DNA of 64,000 bases from Tannerellaceae bacterium (GTDB lineage Bacteria; Bacteroidota; Bacteroidia; Bacteroidales; Tannerellaceae), in contig JAITRW010000040.1 of the NCBI GenBank assembly GCA_031288175.1, positions 145,368 to 209,367 of the forward strand, read 5' to 3'. Below are positions 18,896 through 27,079 of the stretch, piece by piece (the stretch's first letter is position 1; the number at the start of each line of letters is the position of its first letter). The notes beneath the pieces are model-generated. The model ran no database searches, was not told where the DNA came from, and saw only the letters and a program-made list of their open reading frames with translations. Both the position numbers and the translations under genes were made by a program.

Positions 18896-19972
18896 TTACA
18901 TACGAAGTTTTTTACGGAGGGAGAGAGGAAGAGCGTCTTTGTGAAGAAGGATATTGATAGTTTTGGCGGCAACATAGGCGTCGGAGACATACCAAGTGCC
19001 TTGATAAGGATTGTTGGTTCCCCATGAATTTTTTACGAGATAGAATTTATCGCCGTGTTGGTCGCGGGCGATACCGTAGATTTGCATTCCATGGTCATCA
19101 GTGGTACGGTAATCGTCATAGGACAGAGAGCGCATAGCGGGAGTAATTACAGTATCACGGGGAAAGACCGCTATACCGTTTTTACGACTCCATCCTTCTT
19201 CGGAGACGTCGGCTGCCCAGGCGATGGAGAAACCGTTCTCAATAGCATGGTCAAAGAGTGCAAAGAACTCATCGTAAGGGATATTGTAGGAACTTGACCA
19301 GCGCCAGTTATCGGGGATCTCAAGGGCGAAGGCTTCGTAATAAGGTTGGTGAGTGAAAGAGGTCAGGGAGATATAATCGTCCGCATTGAGGCCTATCTCT
19401 CGAGCGAAGGAAAGGGGAGTGAACGATCGTCCTTCGTAAAGAAAGGTTTCGGGAAGCGTACCGAGATAGGCGTCAATAAGACCGTTGAAGGCAGGTTTCC
19501 ACGCAGAGGAGAGTTTTTTGTTTTTGTTAGTCAGGATAGCATCCAGGAAACCACGTGCACCGGCTATCAATTCGGCATGAACATGTTGTGTTTCGCCGTA
19601 ATCAAGGCCGGGCATTTGAGTTTCGGGGACTATCCCATAACGTTTCACGGCGTAGAGGACGTCATAGAAGGAACCTCCCTCGGCGAAGCAGGTTGTTCCA
19701 TGGGTACGGACATATTTGTCAGCCTTATCGCGGTAAGTATGGCTGACTACGAACATTTCGGCGAGGTCGTACTCACCTTTACCCTGCCGGAGGAGTTCCG
19801 ATTCGAGGAAGGCCAGCATAGAGAAACACCAACAGGTACCTGTACGCTGCTGATGCTTGATAGAGGTAATAGGGAGAGTTTTTTCAAGGGTGAAGACATA
19901 AGACGTGTCTTGCGCGCCGACCGACGCTATGGTCAGCGCGGCGGCGAGCAGGACAGCGGATAACTTGTGCAT
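18896..19972 (-). CDS. Secreted papain-like (C1) cysteine peptidase
   Basis: An exported cysteine peptidase of the C1B (bleomycin hydrolase/aminopeptidase C) branch. A signal peptide covers residues 1-20 (ends ASVGA). The oxyanion Gln is Q41 and the nucleophile C47 (QQRTGTCWCFS), with H294 (DDHGMQIYG) and N315 (KNSWG) completing the triad. At 358 residues it is near full length for secreted members. It starts 17 bases after the Ala-rich surface-protein gene, so the two are probably cotranscribed; processing of exported proteins is possible but not shown. Confidence 0.9.
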   Translation of the reverse strand: MHKLSAVLLAAALTIASVGAQDTSYVFTLEKTLPITSIKHQQRTGTCWCFSMLAFLESELLRQGKGEYDLAEMFVVSHTYRDKADKYVRTHGTTCFAEGGSFYDVLYAVKRYGIVPETQMPGLDYGETQHVHAELIAGARGFLDAILTNKNKKLSSAWKPAFNGLIDAYLGTLPETFLYEGRSFTPLSFAREIGLNADDYISLTSFTHQPYYEAFALEIPDNWRWSSSYNIPYDEFFALFDHAIENGFSIAWAADVSEEGWSRKNGIAVFPRDTVITPAMRSLSYDDYRTTDDHGMQIYGIARDQHGDKFYLVKNSWGTNNPYQGTWYVSDAYVAAKTINILLHKDALPLSLRKKLRM

Positions 19973-19989
19973 GACAAGGAGGTAGAGGC

Positions 19990-22224
19990 TTACTTCTTGA
20001 GGAGTACTTTAGTCACAGTATCACCTCTTTTAATAAGGTATATACCGGCAGGAAGCCCTTCGGTGGCGGAACCTACGTAGACCCCTGTGAGCGTATAGAT
20101 TTCGGCGGGGAGGAAGGGGAGAGAGGGAAATACAGGTTCGATAGAATTGCCGACAAGGGCTTGATAGGTTGCCCAGGCGGTACGGGCGGCGGTATAGGTT
20201 TGTTGAGCAGTGGTGCGGGCGGTGTTATAAGCAAGGGTAGCGGCGGCAAGGGTGATAAGGGCGGTATTATAAGCAGTGGTGTCAGCGGAAAAGGTGGTAA
20301 GGGCGGTACGATAGGCGGCCAGAGAATCGACGGCAGCTTGAGTGGCGGTACGATAGGCGGCCAGAGAGTCGACAGCAGCTTGAGCGGCAGTGCGGGCAGC
20401 GGCCAAAGAATCGACGGCAGCTTGAGCGGCAGTGCGAGCGGCGGCAAGGGAATCGACGGCAGCTTGAGCGGCAGTACGGGCGGCGGCAAGGGAATCGGGG
20501 ACAGGTTGGTAAGCGCTGACAGCAGCTTGTTGGGCACGGGCGGCTTGTTGGGTGGTATAGGCAACGGCAGTGAAGTTAAGGAGCGCGCTAAAGTAGGCGT
20601 AGGCGTTATCGCCGGTGGTAGCGCCGGTGGCGCGGGCGGTTTTGGCGGCAGAATAGGCGGCAGAGACGGCATTATTGATGTCGCCAATGGCGGTAACATA
20701 GGCGGCGTTACGGTCAACGATAGAGGTGGCAGAGGTGGCAGCACGGTCGGCAGAGGAGGCGGCGGAGTAAGCAAAGGCGGCCGTGTAGGCGGCTTTGTAG
20801 ACGGGGTTAGAGGAGTTGAGAGCGGCGGCGCAAGCCGAGAGAGAGTCAGCGGCTTTTTTATAAGCGTCAGCTTTTCTATTATAATCTTGAGCGGCAGTGG
20901 GAGAGGGCGCTGCTTCGAGGAGGGCGGGGAGTGCGAGGAATGTTTTGGTGACGGAATCTTTAAGTGCGCCAATGGATTTTTGAAGAGTAAGCTCAGCGTA
21001 TCCGAGTGCAGGGATGGACTCGGTGAGAGTGTAGATAGCAGTGGTGGGATTGGGGAGAGTAGCGGCAACAGTGGCGGCGGCAGAGAAGACGGTGGCGGCG
21101 GTATCAAGGATGGTATGTATGGGAAGGAAACCTGTGCGATAAGCGATGAGAGGGAAGGAGTCACGTGCGGATCCATAGCTACCGTGAGAAGCATCAGTTT
21201 GAACTTTGGCATTATCGGCGGTAGTGTGGGCGGCAGTGGAATCGGCGGCAGTGGTATATCGGCCGGGATTTTCAATGTACGTAATAACTGACTGAGGGAT
21301 TAGGTGGGCCAAGGCGGCGGCATCTTTGATACCCTGTGATTTGATGCTGTCGGCGCCTGTGGAGATGGAGGCGGCAAGCTTGTAGGCTTTAGCAGCGGCG
21401 GTGTAAACGGCAGCAACGGGGGAATGTGAGGTGGAAGCAGTAGCGGCAACGGTACAAGCACTTTCTTTAGCGGTGTGAGAGGCGTTAGGTGAAAATTGAC
21501 CGCTATAAATGGAGGCGATAACGGATTTGGCATCTTCAAGGGTAGTGGTGGCATTGTTGACGGTTAAGTTCTGGTATCCGAGGGTGTTCTGGTGTCCAGA
21601 GGGTGTTGGGGTAATGGTTTCGCTACGGTTGGGGAGGGCATTAAGGGCGTTAACGGCGGCGGTATAAATACCGGCGTGGTATTGGAAGATACGAGAGCGG
21701 AGGGCGATGGAATCAGCCTTGGCTTTGTTGTAGGCAGTGAGCGTGGCGGTGGAATCGGTTTTAGCTTTGTTATAGGCGTCAAGCACGCGGGTGTAGGCTT
21801 GTGCTTTGGAGGTAGAATCGGCCTTGGCATCAATGTATTTTTGGGCTTTGGTGGTGGAATCGGCCTTGGCTTTGTTGTAAGCGCGGAGAGTGGAGGAGGA
21901 ATCCGCCTTGGCTTCGGTGTAGGCGGTGAGAGTAGAGAGGGTATCGGCTTGCGCTTTAGCGAGAACTTGCGCTTTGGAGGAGGAATCGGCAAGGGCAATG
22001 GTGTGAGCGTTGGCCTTTACAACAGAATCGTTTCTAGCGATGAAGTAAGCATTTTCAGCGTTGACATAGATACTGAAGGCTTCTTCTTTGGTGAGGGGAG
22101 TATCATCGCTGGGAGCAGGAGGTTCATCGCCGTCAGGGAAAGCGGCGGCGCGCAGGGCAGGGGCGAAGAAGAGGAGGGCGAAGAGGAAGCCGGTAAAGAG
22201 CGAGGGGAAAAGCTTTGTTTTCAT
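19990..22224 (-). CDS. Ala-rich repeat surface protein with T9SS-type sorting tail
   Basis: An exported, very Ala/Ser/Thr-rich protein of about 744 residues with no recognised catalytic domain. I choose the ATG ending at 22224 because it gives a clean signal peptide (MKTKLFPSLFTGFLFALLFF...); two upstream in-frame ATGs exist. The N-terminal third has 14-residue units of the type KADSxxxxxAYNKA. The C-terminal third has units of DSLAAARTAAQAAV. The pattern predicts long amphipathic helices. The tail (EIYTLTGVYVGSA...LPAGIYLIKRGDTVTKVLLKK) is a type A sorting tail. Codon use is very G-rich on the opposite strand. Confidence 0.82.
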   Translation of the reverse strand: MKTKLFPSLFTGFLFALLFFAPALRAAAFPDGDEPPAPSDDTPLTKEEAFSIYVNAENAYFIARNDSVVKANAHTIALADSSSKAQVLAKAQADTLSTLTAYTEAKADSSSTLRAYNKAKADSTTKAQKYIDAKADSTSKAQAYTRVLDAYNKAKTDSTATLTAYNKAKADSIALRSRIFQYHAGIYTAAVNALNALPNRSETITPTPSGHQNTLGYQNLTVNNATTTLEDAKSVIASIYSGQFSPNASHTAKESACTVAATASTSHSPVAAVYTAAAKAYKLAASISTGADSIKSQGIKDAAALAHLIPQSVITYIENPGRYTTAADSTAAHTTADNAKVQTDASHGSYGSARDSFPLIAYRTGFLPIHTILDTAATVFSAAATVAATLPNPTTAIYTLTESIPALGYAELTLQKSIGALKDSVTKTFLALPALLEAAPSPTAAQDYNRKADAYKKAADSLSACAAALNSSNPVYKAAYTAAFAYSAASSADRAATSATSIVDRNAAYVTAIGDINNAVSAAYSAAKTARATGATTGDNAYAYFSALLNFTAVAYTTQQAARAQQAAVSAYQPVPDSLAAARTAAQAAVDSLAAARTAAQAAVDSLAAARTAAQAAVDSLAAYRTATQAAVDSLAAYRTALTTFSADTTAYNTALITLAAATLAYNTARTTAQQTYTAARTAWATYQALVGNSIEPVFPSLPFLPAEIYTLTGVYVGSATEGLPAGIYLIKRGDTVTKVLLKK
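20303..20496. repeat. 42-bp tandem repeat in the Ala-rich gene (C-terminal block)
   Basis: About 4.6 copies of a 42-base unit encoding DSLAA(A/Y)RTA(A/T)QAAV. The GAT-TCx codons that open each unit end at 20496, 20454, 20412, 20370 and 20328, exactly 42 bases apart. The copies are nearly identical, so copy number could change by recombination or slippage without breaking the frame. Confidence 0.9.
21700..21995. repeat. Degenerate 42-bp repeat in the Ala-rich gene (N-terminal block)
   Basis: Six to seven diverged units coding for (K)ADSxxxxxAYxKA, mostly 42 bases apart with one longer spacing of 63. They share the 14-residue period with the C-terminal block but not its sequence. Confidence 0.75.
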
Positions 22225-22275
22225 GGTGTGATGCATTTTTAAAGAGGTTACCAATTAAGAGTTCATGAGACGGGG

Positions 22276-22283
22276 CAAAGGTA
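22276..22283 (-). promoter_or_regulatory. Possible -7 element for the Ala-rich gene and protease operon
   Basis: TACCTTTG on the minus strand, 51 bases upstream of the chosen start, matches TAnnTTTG. No clear -33 TTG. Confidence 0.4.
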
Positions 22284-22357
22284 GGTGTTTCATTGAACTT
22301 TCCATGAGGTCCTACTTTTTTTATAGATAAACTGCGGGCGCTCGCTCAGGGCGGAAG

Positions 22358-22669
22358 TTATCTTTTGTAAAGGACTTTGGTTATGGTATTGCCTCTTATA
22401 ATACGGCGTATCTTGAAACAAAGGCGGTAGAAGTCAAGGAAAAGAATCTTCCCGAACAACGGCAGTTTTGCGATGCAGTAGCCCAAAAAGAGGATGCCGT
22501 CGCGGCAGGTATCTTTGTCCTTCAAATAGATATCACTTAAAAAATCGTTGATATAAGGGCGGGAGCATCCCGGCGTCAGCAAGGCACACTTATACAAACA
22601 CAGGGTAAGTATAACAAACTTTGAGCAGCGTAACAAGACGCAACAAACTCCATACTGATATTCAAGCAC
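22358..22669 (-). pseudogene. C-terminal fragment of a family 2 glycosyltransferase
   Basis: From about 22594 to 22358 the translation (YKCALLTPG, then PYINDFLSDIYLKDKDTC, GILFLGYCIAKLPL, ending TITKVLYKR) matches the end of Bacteroidetes GT2 enzymes of the type found 5'-only at 24517-25217. The upstream 25 codons do not fit the family and there is no catalytic domain. It is best read as the detached 3' end of a glycosyltransferase gene, either the same gene as at 24517-25217, now separated by about 1.9 kb, or a second copy. Confidence 0.7.
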
Positions 22670-22680
22670 TTAGCCTTTTA

Positions 22681-23014
22681 TGTAACAACCCAAAAAAGTT
22701 TGTTACACATCTAATCCACTGATTCTGTGTAGCTTATCCCAAAGTGTAACAAAAACACCAACTTTCCCTATACGCGCATATATATTTTTACGCGTTATAC
22801 ATGCCTCGCGCGTACGCGTGTGTACAACACTAATTTATTTTTCTATATATCATATATATCTATATACACATAATAGTTTGTTACATCTTCTTGTGTTGTA
22901 GTCCTGGTGCGGAAAATCCCTGACACAATAGATTGTTACACTTTGTTACATACATCTTGAAAAGTAGTGTGGATGCGGGTTCTTGAAAAAAGTTTGTTAC
23001 ATAAGTTTGTTACA
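22681..23014. repeat. Cluster of TTTGTTACA motifs (iteron- or operator-like)
   Basis: Eight copies of TTGTTACA (or its complement) in about 330 bases: minus orientation at 22681-22688 and 22745-22752, plus orientation at 22700-22707, 22878-22885, 22933-22940, 22943-22950, 22994-23001 and 23007-23014. Most are extended to GTTTGTTACA. The first two form an inverted repeat. The region is A+T-rich and holds no gene. The arrangement recalls replication iterons or an array of repressor sites. Confidence 0.75.
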
Positions 23015-23077
23015 CCCCTCTGAAACCCGCATCCAACCTACAAAGTTCAAAAAAGAGGGTGCTCTTCGTGCTAAACA

Positions 23078-23086
23078 CCCCCCCCC
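23078..23086. repeat. C9 homopolymer
   Basis: Nine C residues in the noncoding DNA just downstream of the 23122-23577 gene. Confidence 0.9.
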
Positions 23087-23121
23087 TCTGGCAGAAAATC
23101 TTTTCCACCTTTTGTGTGAGG

Positions 23122-23577
23122 TTAGCCCAGCTGGGGTTTATGGCCCCCTTCTTCAAAAAGACAAAGCCCTTCATATAGTTCGCACTTCAAAATATGTGTT
23201 GCCCAATTACTTCCATCAAAATAATTCACATATGTAGTATCACAGTTGCATTCCTTTTCTCCATTCTCTTTAATAAATTCTTCAATGCTTTCTATAATAA
23301 CCTCCTCATCGTCTTCGAAGCCCTTGACATCAATCTCATGACTTTTGCAGAACTGCAATAAGTCCTCAATATTGTGTTTAATCGTAGCCTCCCATTCACC
23401 GTCTGCATACATTTTCTCCTCGAACACATATGAATGCTGAATCTCATCTACACGATTGCCAGCGTGGTCGTATGTGTCGTTTAAACACCCATTCTCGACA
23501 ACCTTCTTTTTGTCAAAAATGTAAATTCTGTCTTGTTCTATGTGTCTGTACACTTTGAACTTTTCATTTGCTTCCAT
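23122..23577 (-). CDS. Unknown acidic protein of accessory patch
   Basis: A 151-residue soluble protein that I do not recognise. The start is set at MEANEKFKVY because a purine-rich stretch (AAAGAGAG) sits just before it; a longer frame adds 14 codons. It is rich in E, D and K, with a highly acidic segment around GFEDDEEVIIESIEEFIKEN and a few cysteines near the end (ECNCDTT, LKCELYEG). No signal peptide or membrane segment. It is the last of three same-strand genes in an A+T-rich patch. Confidence 0.6.
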   Translation of the reverse strand: MEANEKFKVYRHIEQDRIYIFDKKKVVENGCLNDTYDHAGNRVDEIQHSYVFEEKMYADGEWEATIKHNIEDLLQFCKSHEIDVKGFEDDEEVIIESIEEFIKENGEKECNCDTTYVNYFDGSNWATHILKCELYEGLCLFEEGGHKPQLG

Positions 23578-23634
23578 CTCTCTTTTTTTTGTTGTTAATG
23601 TATTCCGTAATCGGTACAATTATTGAGTTGAACA

Positions 23635-24120
23635 TTACTTGTCGAATAACCACAAAAACCCCCAAACAATAATATTACCTATTATCCAAGTGTATACGGC
23701 AACTCGGATTGGTGCAGCTTGCATTAGCGGGCACCACTTTCTTATTCGAGAAGAAAGGGTATGAGGTAAGATCTTTATATTCAATGCGCTTTCCAATTCA
23801 ATCAATGCATCTGCATCCAATTGAGTAGTGCCAACAGTCTTGCAGTGATAAAGGTATCCGAAAGGCTGTCTAACTTGTATTCTGTAATACCCAAAGCAAT
23901 TGATGACAGAAGTCTTATATATCCCTCGCATACTACTGAGGAATACCATTATTAAAATGACTTCCTTTTCGAAGTCGGAGAGTGTTGCACTCTCCGACTT
24001 TATTTTATCCCATTTTTCGATCAATACATAGTGTGACAATTCACACGCTTTCAATTTGAGAGCTTTGTTTGTCATCACTTCCGTAACATACCGGTGTTCT
24101 TTTTCATTTAGTGTTTGCAT
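23635..24120 (-). CDS. Unknown protein with a C-terminal membrane anchor
   Basis: A 161-residue protein with no family that I recognise. The N-terminal 135 residues are soluble and mixed helical. The last about 20 residues (VAVYTWIIGNIIVWGFLWLF) form one hydrophobic helix ending in DK, so the protein may be tail-anchored in the inner membrane. It begins 2 bases after the 24123-24359 gene ends and lies 57 bases before the next gene, suggesting one transcript for all three. Confidence 0.6.
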   Translation of the reverse strand: MQTLNEKEHRYVTEVMTNKALKLKACELSHYVLIEKWDKIKSESATLSDFEKEVILIMVFLSSMRGIYKTSVINCFGYYRIQVRQPFGYLYHCKTVGTTQLDADALIELESALNIKILPHTLSSRIRKWCPLMQAAPIRVAVYTWIIGNIIVWGFLWLFDK

Positions 24121-24122
24121 GA

Positions 24123-24359
24123 TTAGAAGAATTTTATGTTTTTATCAGAAGAAGTGCTTAATATAAGCACTTTAAAATAGGTATCTGATAATCTAAGTTT
24201 TTCTTTCACATAAGCATAATCTGCATTAGCCATGTGCGAGTTCGGATACATCTTATATGCATACACATCATCGACATTAATGAAGTCTCTTATTGCACAT
24301 AAGTGGTTAAGCTTTCGAGAAGCCCGGACGACAGGAAAGACAATTAATATTGTTCTCAT
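24123..24359 (-). CDS. Unknown 78-residue protein
   Basis: A short protein (MRTILIVFPVVRASRKLNHL...), not recognised. Its N-terminus could be a beta strand followed by a helix; there is no clear signal peptide. A possible 18-codon frame (MDTEKIQCKC...TEQ, 24356-24412) ends with its TGA overlapping this ATG, so it could act as a leader. It is the first of the three-gene set. Confidence 0.5.
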   Translation of the reverse strand: MRTILIVFPVVRASRKLNHLCAIRDFINVDDVYAYKMYPNSHMANADYAYVKEKLRLSDTYFKVLILSTSSDKNIKFF

Positions 24360-24516
24360 TGCTCAGTATATATGAATAGGGTACATTTACACTGGATTTT
24401 TTCTGTATCCATTTCGTTGTTTATTAGCTTTTTAAGTTGATAAGAATCTTGTGAGTACTGGGTATTTTGTTTTCATAAATATCTACTTAAAGTTTGTTCT
24501 ACAATATGTGCGAGCA

Positions 24517-25217
24517 TCAAGTATTGTTTTCTGAATAGACTGCTTTTTTTATACCGGAATTGTACAGCCGTTCTAAATTGCGGTGTAGATATGTAACGTC
24601 TGGAATCACGCTGTAAGCGTTAGCTTTTACGGCTACTTGAAAAGTAAAATAAACGTCTTCATGTAAATCATGAGGAATACACCGGATATGATTATTGCGA
24701 AGGAAAGAAATCTTGTAGAGCCTATTCCAAGCAGTAATAGGTTGGAGGCTATTAATTATATGTGCTTTGTTTCTTTCTACAAGAGCACTCCCATTCTTTA
24801 ATATATGTTTATGGGGGGGGGTATGGTATGATCAAGACAAAGCGTAGTCCTCGAACCCTGTACAAAATCGACGTTGCTTCTCTTCATTTCGTCGTACAGC
24901 TTTTGGATGCAGTCCTGTGTGATTTCATCATCGCTGTCCATAAAAAAAAGATAGTCTCCCCGGGCATTATCAATGGCTGTATTCCTTCCTGCACCGAGAC
25001 CGATATTCATCGGATGGTCAATAATCCTTACTGCCTTGCCACGCGGGTGTCCGGCGATGATATTCCTGACAATTTCCATGGAGTTATCCGTACCCTTATC
25101 ATCGACGACAATAAATTCTATCTCCTCATACGTTTGATTTAAGGCCGAAAGCAACGCCTTTTCGATATAAGGTGCTACATTGTAGACTGGCATGGAGAGC
25201 GTAACCAACTGTTTCAT
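24517..25217 (-). pseudogene. Family 2 glycosyltransferase, 5' part, frameshifted at a C9 tract
   Basis: Codons 1 to about 132 encode a GT2 catalytic domain: LVTLSMPVYNVAPYIEKAL, FIVVDDKGTDNSMEIV and the DxD motif in FFMDSDDEIT. After a run of nine C residues (24813-24821 on the plus strand as G) the frame stops 5 codons later at 24798. One more C would join the frame to ...LQPITAWNRLYKISFLRNNHIRC...EDVYFTFQV...VIPDVTY, the expected continuation, which stops at 24517. Total would be about 233 residues; relatives have about 330, so the C-terminus is also missing. Possibly phase-variable, now OFF. Confidence 0.8.
24813..24821. repeat. G9/C9 homopolymer inside the glycosyltransferase frame
   Basis: Nine G on the plus strand (C on the coding strand). 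It sits exactly where the glycosyltransferase translation leaves the family alignment. Runs of this kind slip readily during replication. Confidence 0.9.
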
Positions 25218-25256
25218 GACTGTGCGAATTGTAGCTCACAAATATCCGAAAATCTT

Positions 25257-25264
25257 TATCTTTG
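25257..25264 (+). promoter_or_regulatory. Possible -7 element for the sugar isomerase operon
   Basis: TATCTTTG, 32 bases before the ATG at 25297. A TTG lies 25 bases upstream, slightly farther than usual. Confidence 0.4.
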
Positions 25265-25296
25265 GAAGTGTTTAGTCGCTAAAAAATCAACAGATT

Positions 25297-26178
25297 ATGG
25301 AAAAGAGACGGGATTTCTTGAAACAGGCAGGTTTACTGGCGGCGGGAGGATTGATTGCTCCCCGATGGCTGTCTTCCTGCAAAGGGTTGAAGGAACATGA
25401 AGGGAAATACATGGGCATCCAGCTCTATTCGCTACGTGAAATGGTGGCGAAGGAGGGTATAGAGGCAGCCATGAAGTTGGTTTCCAAGACGGGGTTCAAG
25501 CATGTAGAGACGGCGAACTATGAAGAGGGCATGATTTATGGTTTTGAACCGGCGGAATTTCGCAAAAGGGTGCATGATTTGGGAATGAGCTGTACGAGCG
25601 CGCATGTGGGGAAGATGTTGGAGGCAGGCAAGGAAGACGAGGTAATGTCCTGGTGGGTGGGAGCGATTGAAGCGCATGCGGAGGTGGGTGCGGCCCATTT
25701 AATCTTCCCATGGATGCCGATAAACGCCGGTACGACGGGGGATGACTTGAAGAGGTATTGCGATTATTTCAACGAAATAGGGTTATTGGCGTCTCAGGTT
25801 GGAATTGCTTTCGGGTATCACAATCATGCCTTTGAGTTCGGAATGATAGAGGGGGAAAGGGTCTTCGATTTCCTGATGGATCATGTGAACAGGGAGGTGG
25901 TGCAGTTTGAGCTGGATGTATATTGGTGCCAGGAGGGAGGAGGCAATCCGGTGCAATTTCTCACGGAGCGCGGCGATCAGATCAACGCTATCCATATCAA
26001 GGATGTGCAGGAGATAGGAAGGAGTGAGAAGATGGATTTCCAGCCCATCTTTGCACAGATGAAGACTAACGGGATCAAAAACTGGTATGTGGAGGTGGAG
26101 GAATTTACCGATAACGATGCAGTGAAGGGCCTCAAGGAAAGTTATGAGTTCCTGGAAAAAGCCGACTATGTGTATTAA
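25297..26178 (+). CDS. Exported sugar phosphate isomerase/epimerase-like TIM-barrel protein
   Basis: A xylose isomerase-like TIM barrel, probably acting on a sugar or sugar derivative; the substrate is unknown. The N-terminus has a twin-arginine-like motif (KRRDFLKQAG) and a hydrophobic stretch ending in LSSCKG, so it is exported and may be lipid-anchored at the Cys. Barrel motifs include YSLREMV, HVETANYEEG, FGYHNHAFEF, FELDVYWC and NAIHIKDV, which hold the metal-ligand E, H and D residues of the family. The length (293) is normal. The EamA transporter gene follows 4 bases later. Confidence 0.85.
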   Translation: MEKRRDFLKQAGLLAAGGLIAPRWLSSCKGLKEHEGKYMGIQLYSLREMVAKEGIEAAMKLVSKTGFKHVETANYEEGMIYGFEPAEFRKRVHDLGMSCTSAHVGKMLEAGKEDEVMSWWVGAIEAHAEVGAAHLIFPWMPINAGTTGDDLKRYCDYFNEIGLLASQVGIAFGYHNHAFEFGMIEGERVFDFLMDHVNREVVQFELDVYWCQEGGGNPVQFLTERGDQINAIHIKDVQEIGRSEKMDFQPIFAQMKTNGIKNWYVEVEEFTDNDAVKGLKESYEFLEKADYVY

Positions 26179-26182
26179 ATAA

Positions 26183-27079
26183 ATGTGGTTGGGTCTTGCG
26201 GGTTTGTCGGCTGTCCTGCTTGGCTGCTATGAGGTATGTAAAAAGATTTCACTGAGGGGGAATGCGGTGCTACCTATCCTGTACTTTAATACGTGCATGG
26301 GAGGACTGGTGCTATTGCCGTTACTATGGTTGTCAAAAAAGGGGCATTTCTCAGAAGATGCCCTTTTGTATGTAGCGCCCTTACGGGTGGAGGAACATGG
26401 GGCGGTGGCGTTGAAGTCTGTGTTGGTACTGGCATCATGGTGGACAGGGTATTCGGCAGTGAAGCACTTGCCGCTGACATTGACAGGGCCAATTAAGGCG
26501 TCCCAACCGGTAATAACGGTGATGGGGGCGGTGGTTATTCTTGGTGAAAACCTGAATGTGATGCAATGGGCAGGAGTAGGGCTGGCGTTCCTCTCTTTTT
26601 ACTTGCTGTCCGCTACGGGGAAAAAGGAGGGTGTCTCATTCGGGCGTAACGGTTATATCTGGCTTATGCTGATTTCCATCGTCACGGGTGCACTCTCGGG
26701 CCTGTATGACAGATACTTACTGCTCAGTATCCCGCCTTTTTCGCTGCAAGTGTGGTTCACGGTTTACCAGGCTGTATTGCTGACGCCTGTATACCTTTTT
26801 TTTCATATCAAAGGAAAGACGTGGAAGGGAAGTATCACATGGAGGTGGCAGCTACCGCTTGTTTCCATCCTCCTGCTGTCGGCTGATTATTTCTATTTCG
26901 TGGCTTTGAGTGATTCCGAAGCGCTGATCTCCGTTATCTCCATGATGCGACGCAGTAATGTGGTTATTACTTTCTTGTTCGGGGCGTATTATTTCCATGA
27001 ACGGAATTTGCGGGCGAAGTCTATCGACCTGTTTTTAATTTTGTTAGCTATGATTATCCTATACTTTGGAAGCCTATGA
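26183..27079 (+). CDS. DMT-superfamily (EamA) transporter
   Basis: An inner-membrane permease of about ten transmembrane helices in two EamA halves, with GAVVILGENLNVMQWAGVGLAFLSFYLL closing the first half and FGAYYFHERNLRAKSIDLFLILLAMIILYF the second. The transported compound is unknown. It sits 4 bases after the sugar isomerase-like gene and overlaps the next gene by 4 bases (ATGA), so the three form an operon and may handle one sugar or its product. Confidence 0.85.
   Translation: MWLGLAGLSAVLLGCYEVCKKISLRGNAVLPILYFNTCMGGLVLLPLLWLSKKGHFSEDALLYVAPLRVEEHGAVALKSVLVLASWWTGYSAVKHLPLTLTGPIKASQPVITVMGAVVILGENLNVMQWAGVGLAFLSFYLLSATGKKEGVSFGRNGYIWLMLISIVTGALSGLYDRYLLLSIPPFSLQVWFTVYQAVLLTPVYLFFHIKGKTWKGSITWRWQLPLVSILLLSADYFYFVALSDSEALISVISMMRRSNVVITFLFGAYYFHERNLRAKSIDLFLILLAMIILYFGSL

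Noticed and set aside
18888..18990. Possible C-terminal half of RimP in another frame after the TAA.
   Set aside because: The translated frames show no RimP similarity; the bases code for the end of the C1 protease on the other strand.
20073..21291. Long open frames on both strands over the Ala-rich gene (a Gly-rich one on plus, a Pro/Leu-rich one on minus).
   Set aside because: They are mirror effects of the Ala-rich codon pattern and the 42-base repeats. They lack signal peptides, family similarity and ribosome binding sites, while the Ala-rich frame has both a signal peptide and a sorting tail.
22780..22840. Alternating purine-pyrimidine stretch (GCGCGTACGCGTGTGTAC) as a Z-DNA or hairpin signal.
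   Set aside because: Short, with no conserved partner feature; it lies inside the motif cluster region and adds no clear meaning.
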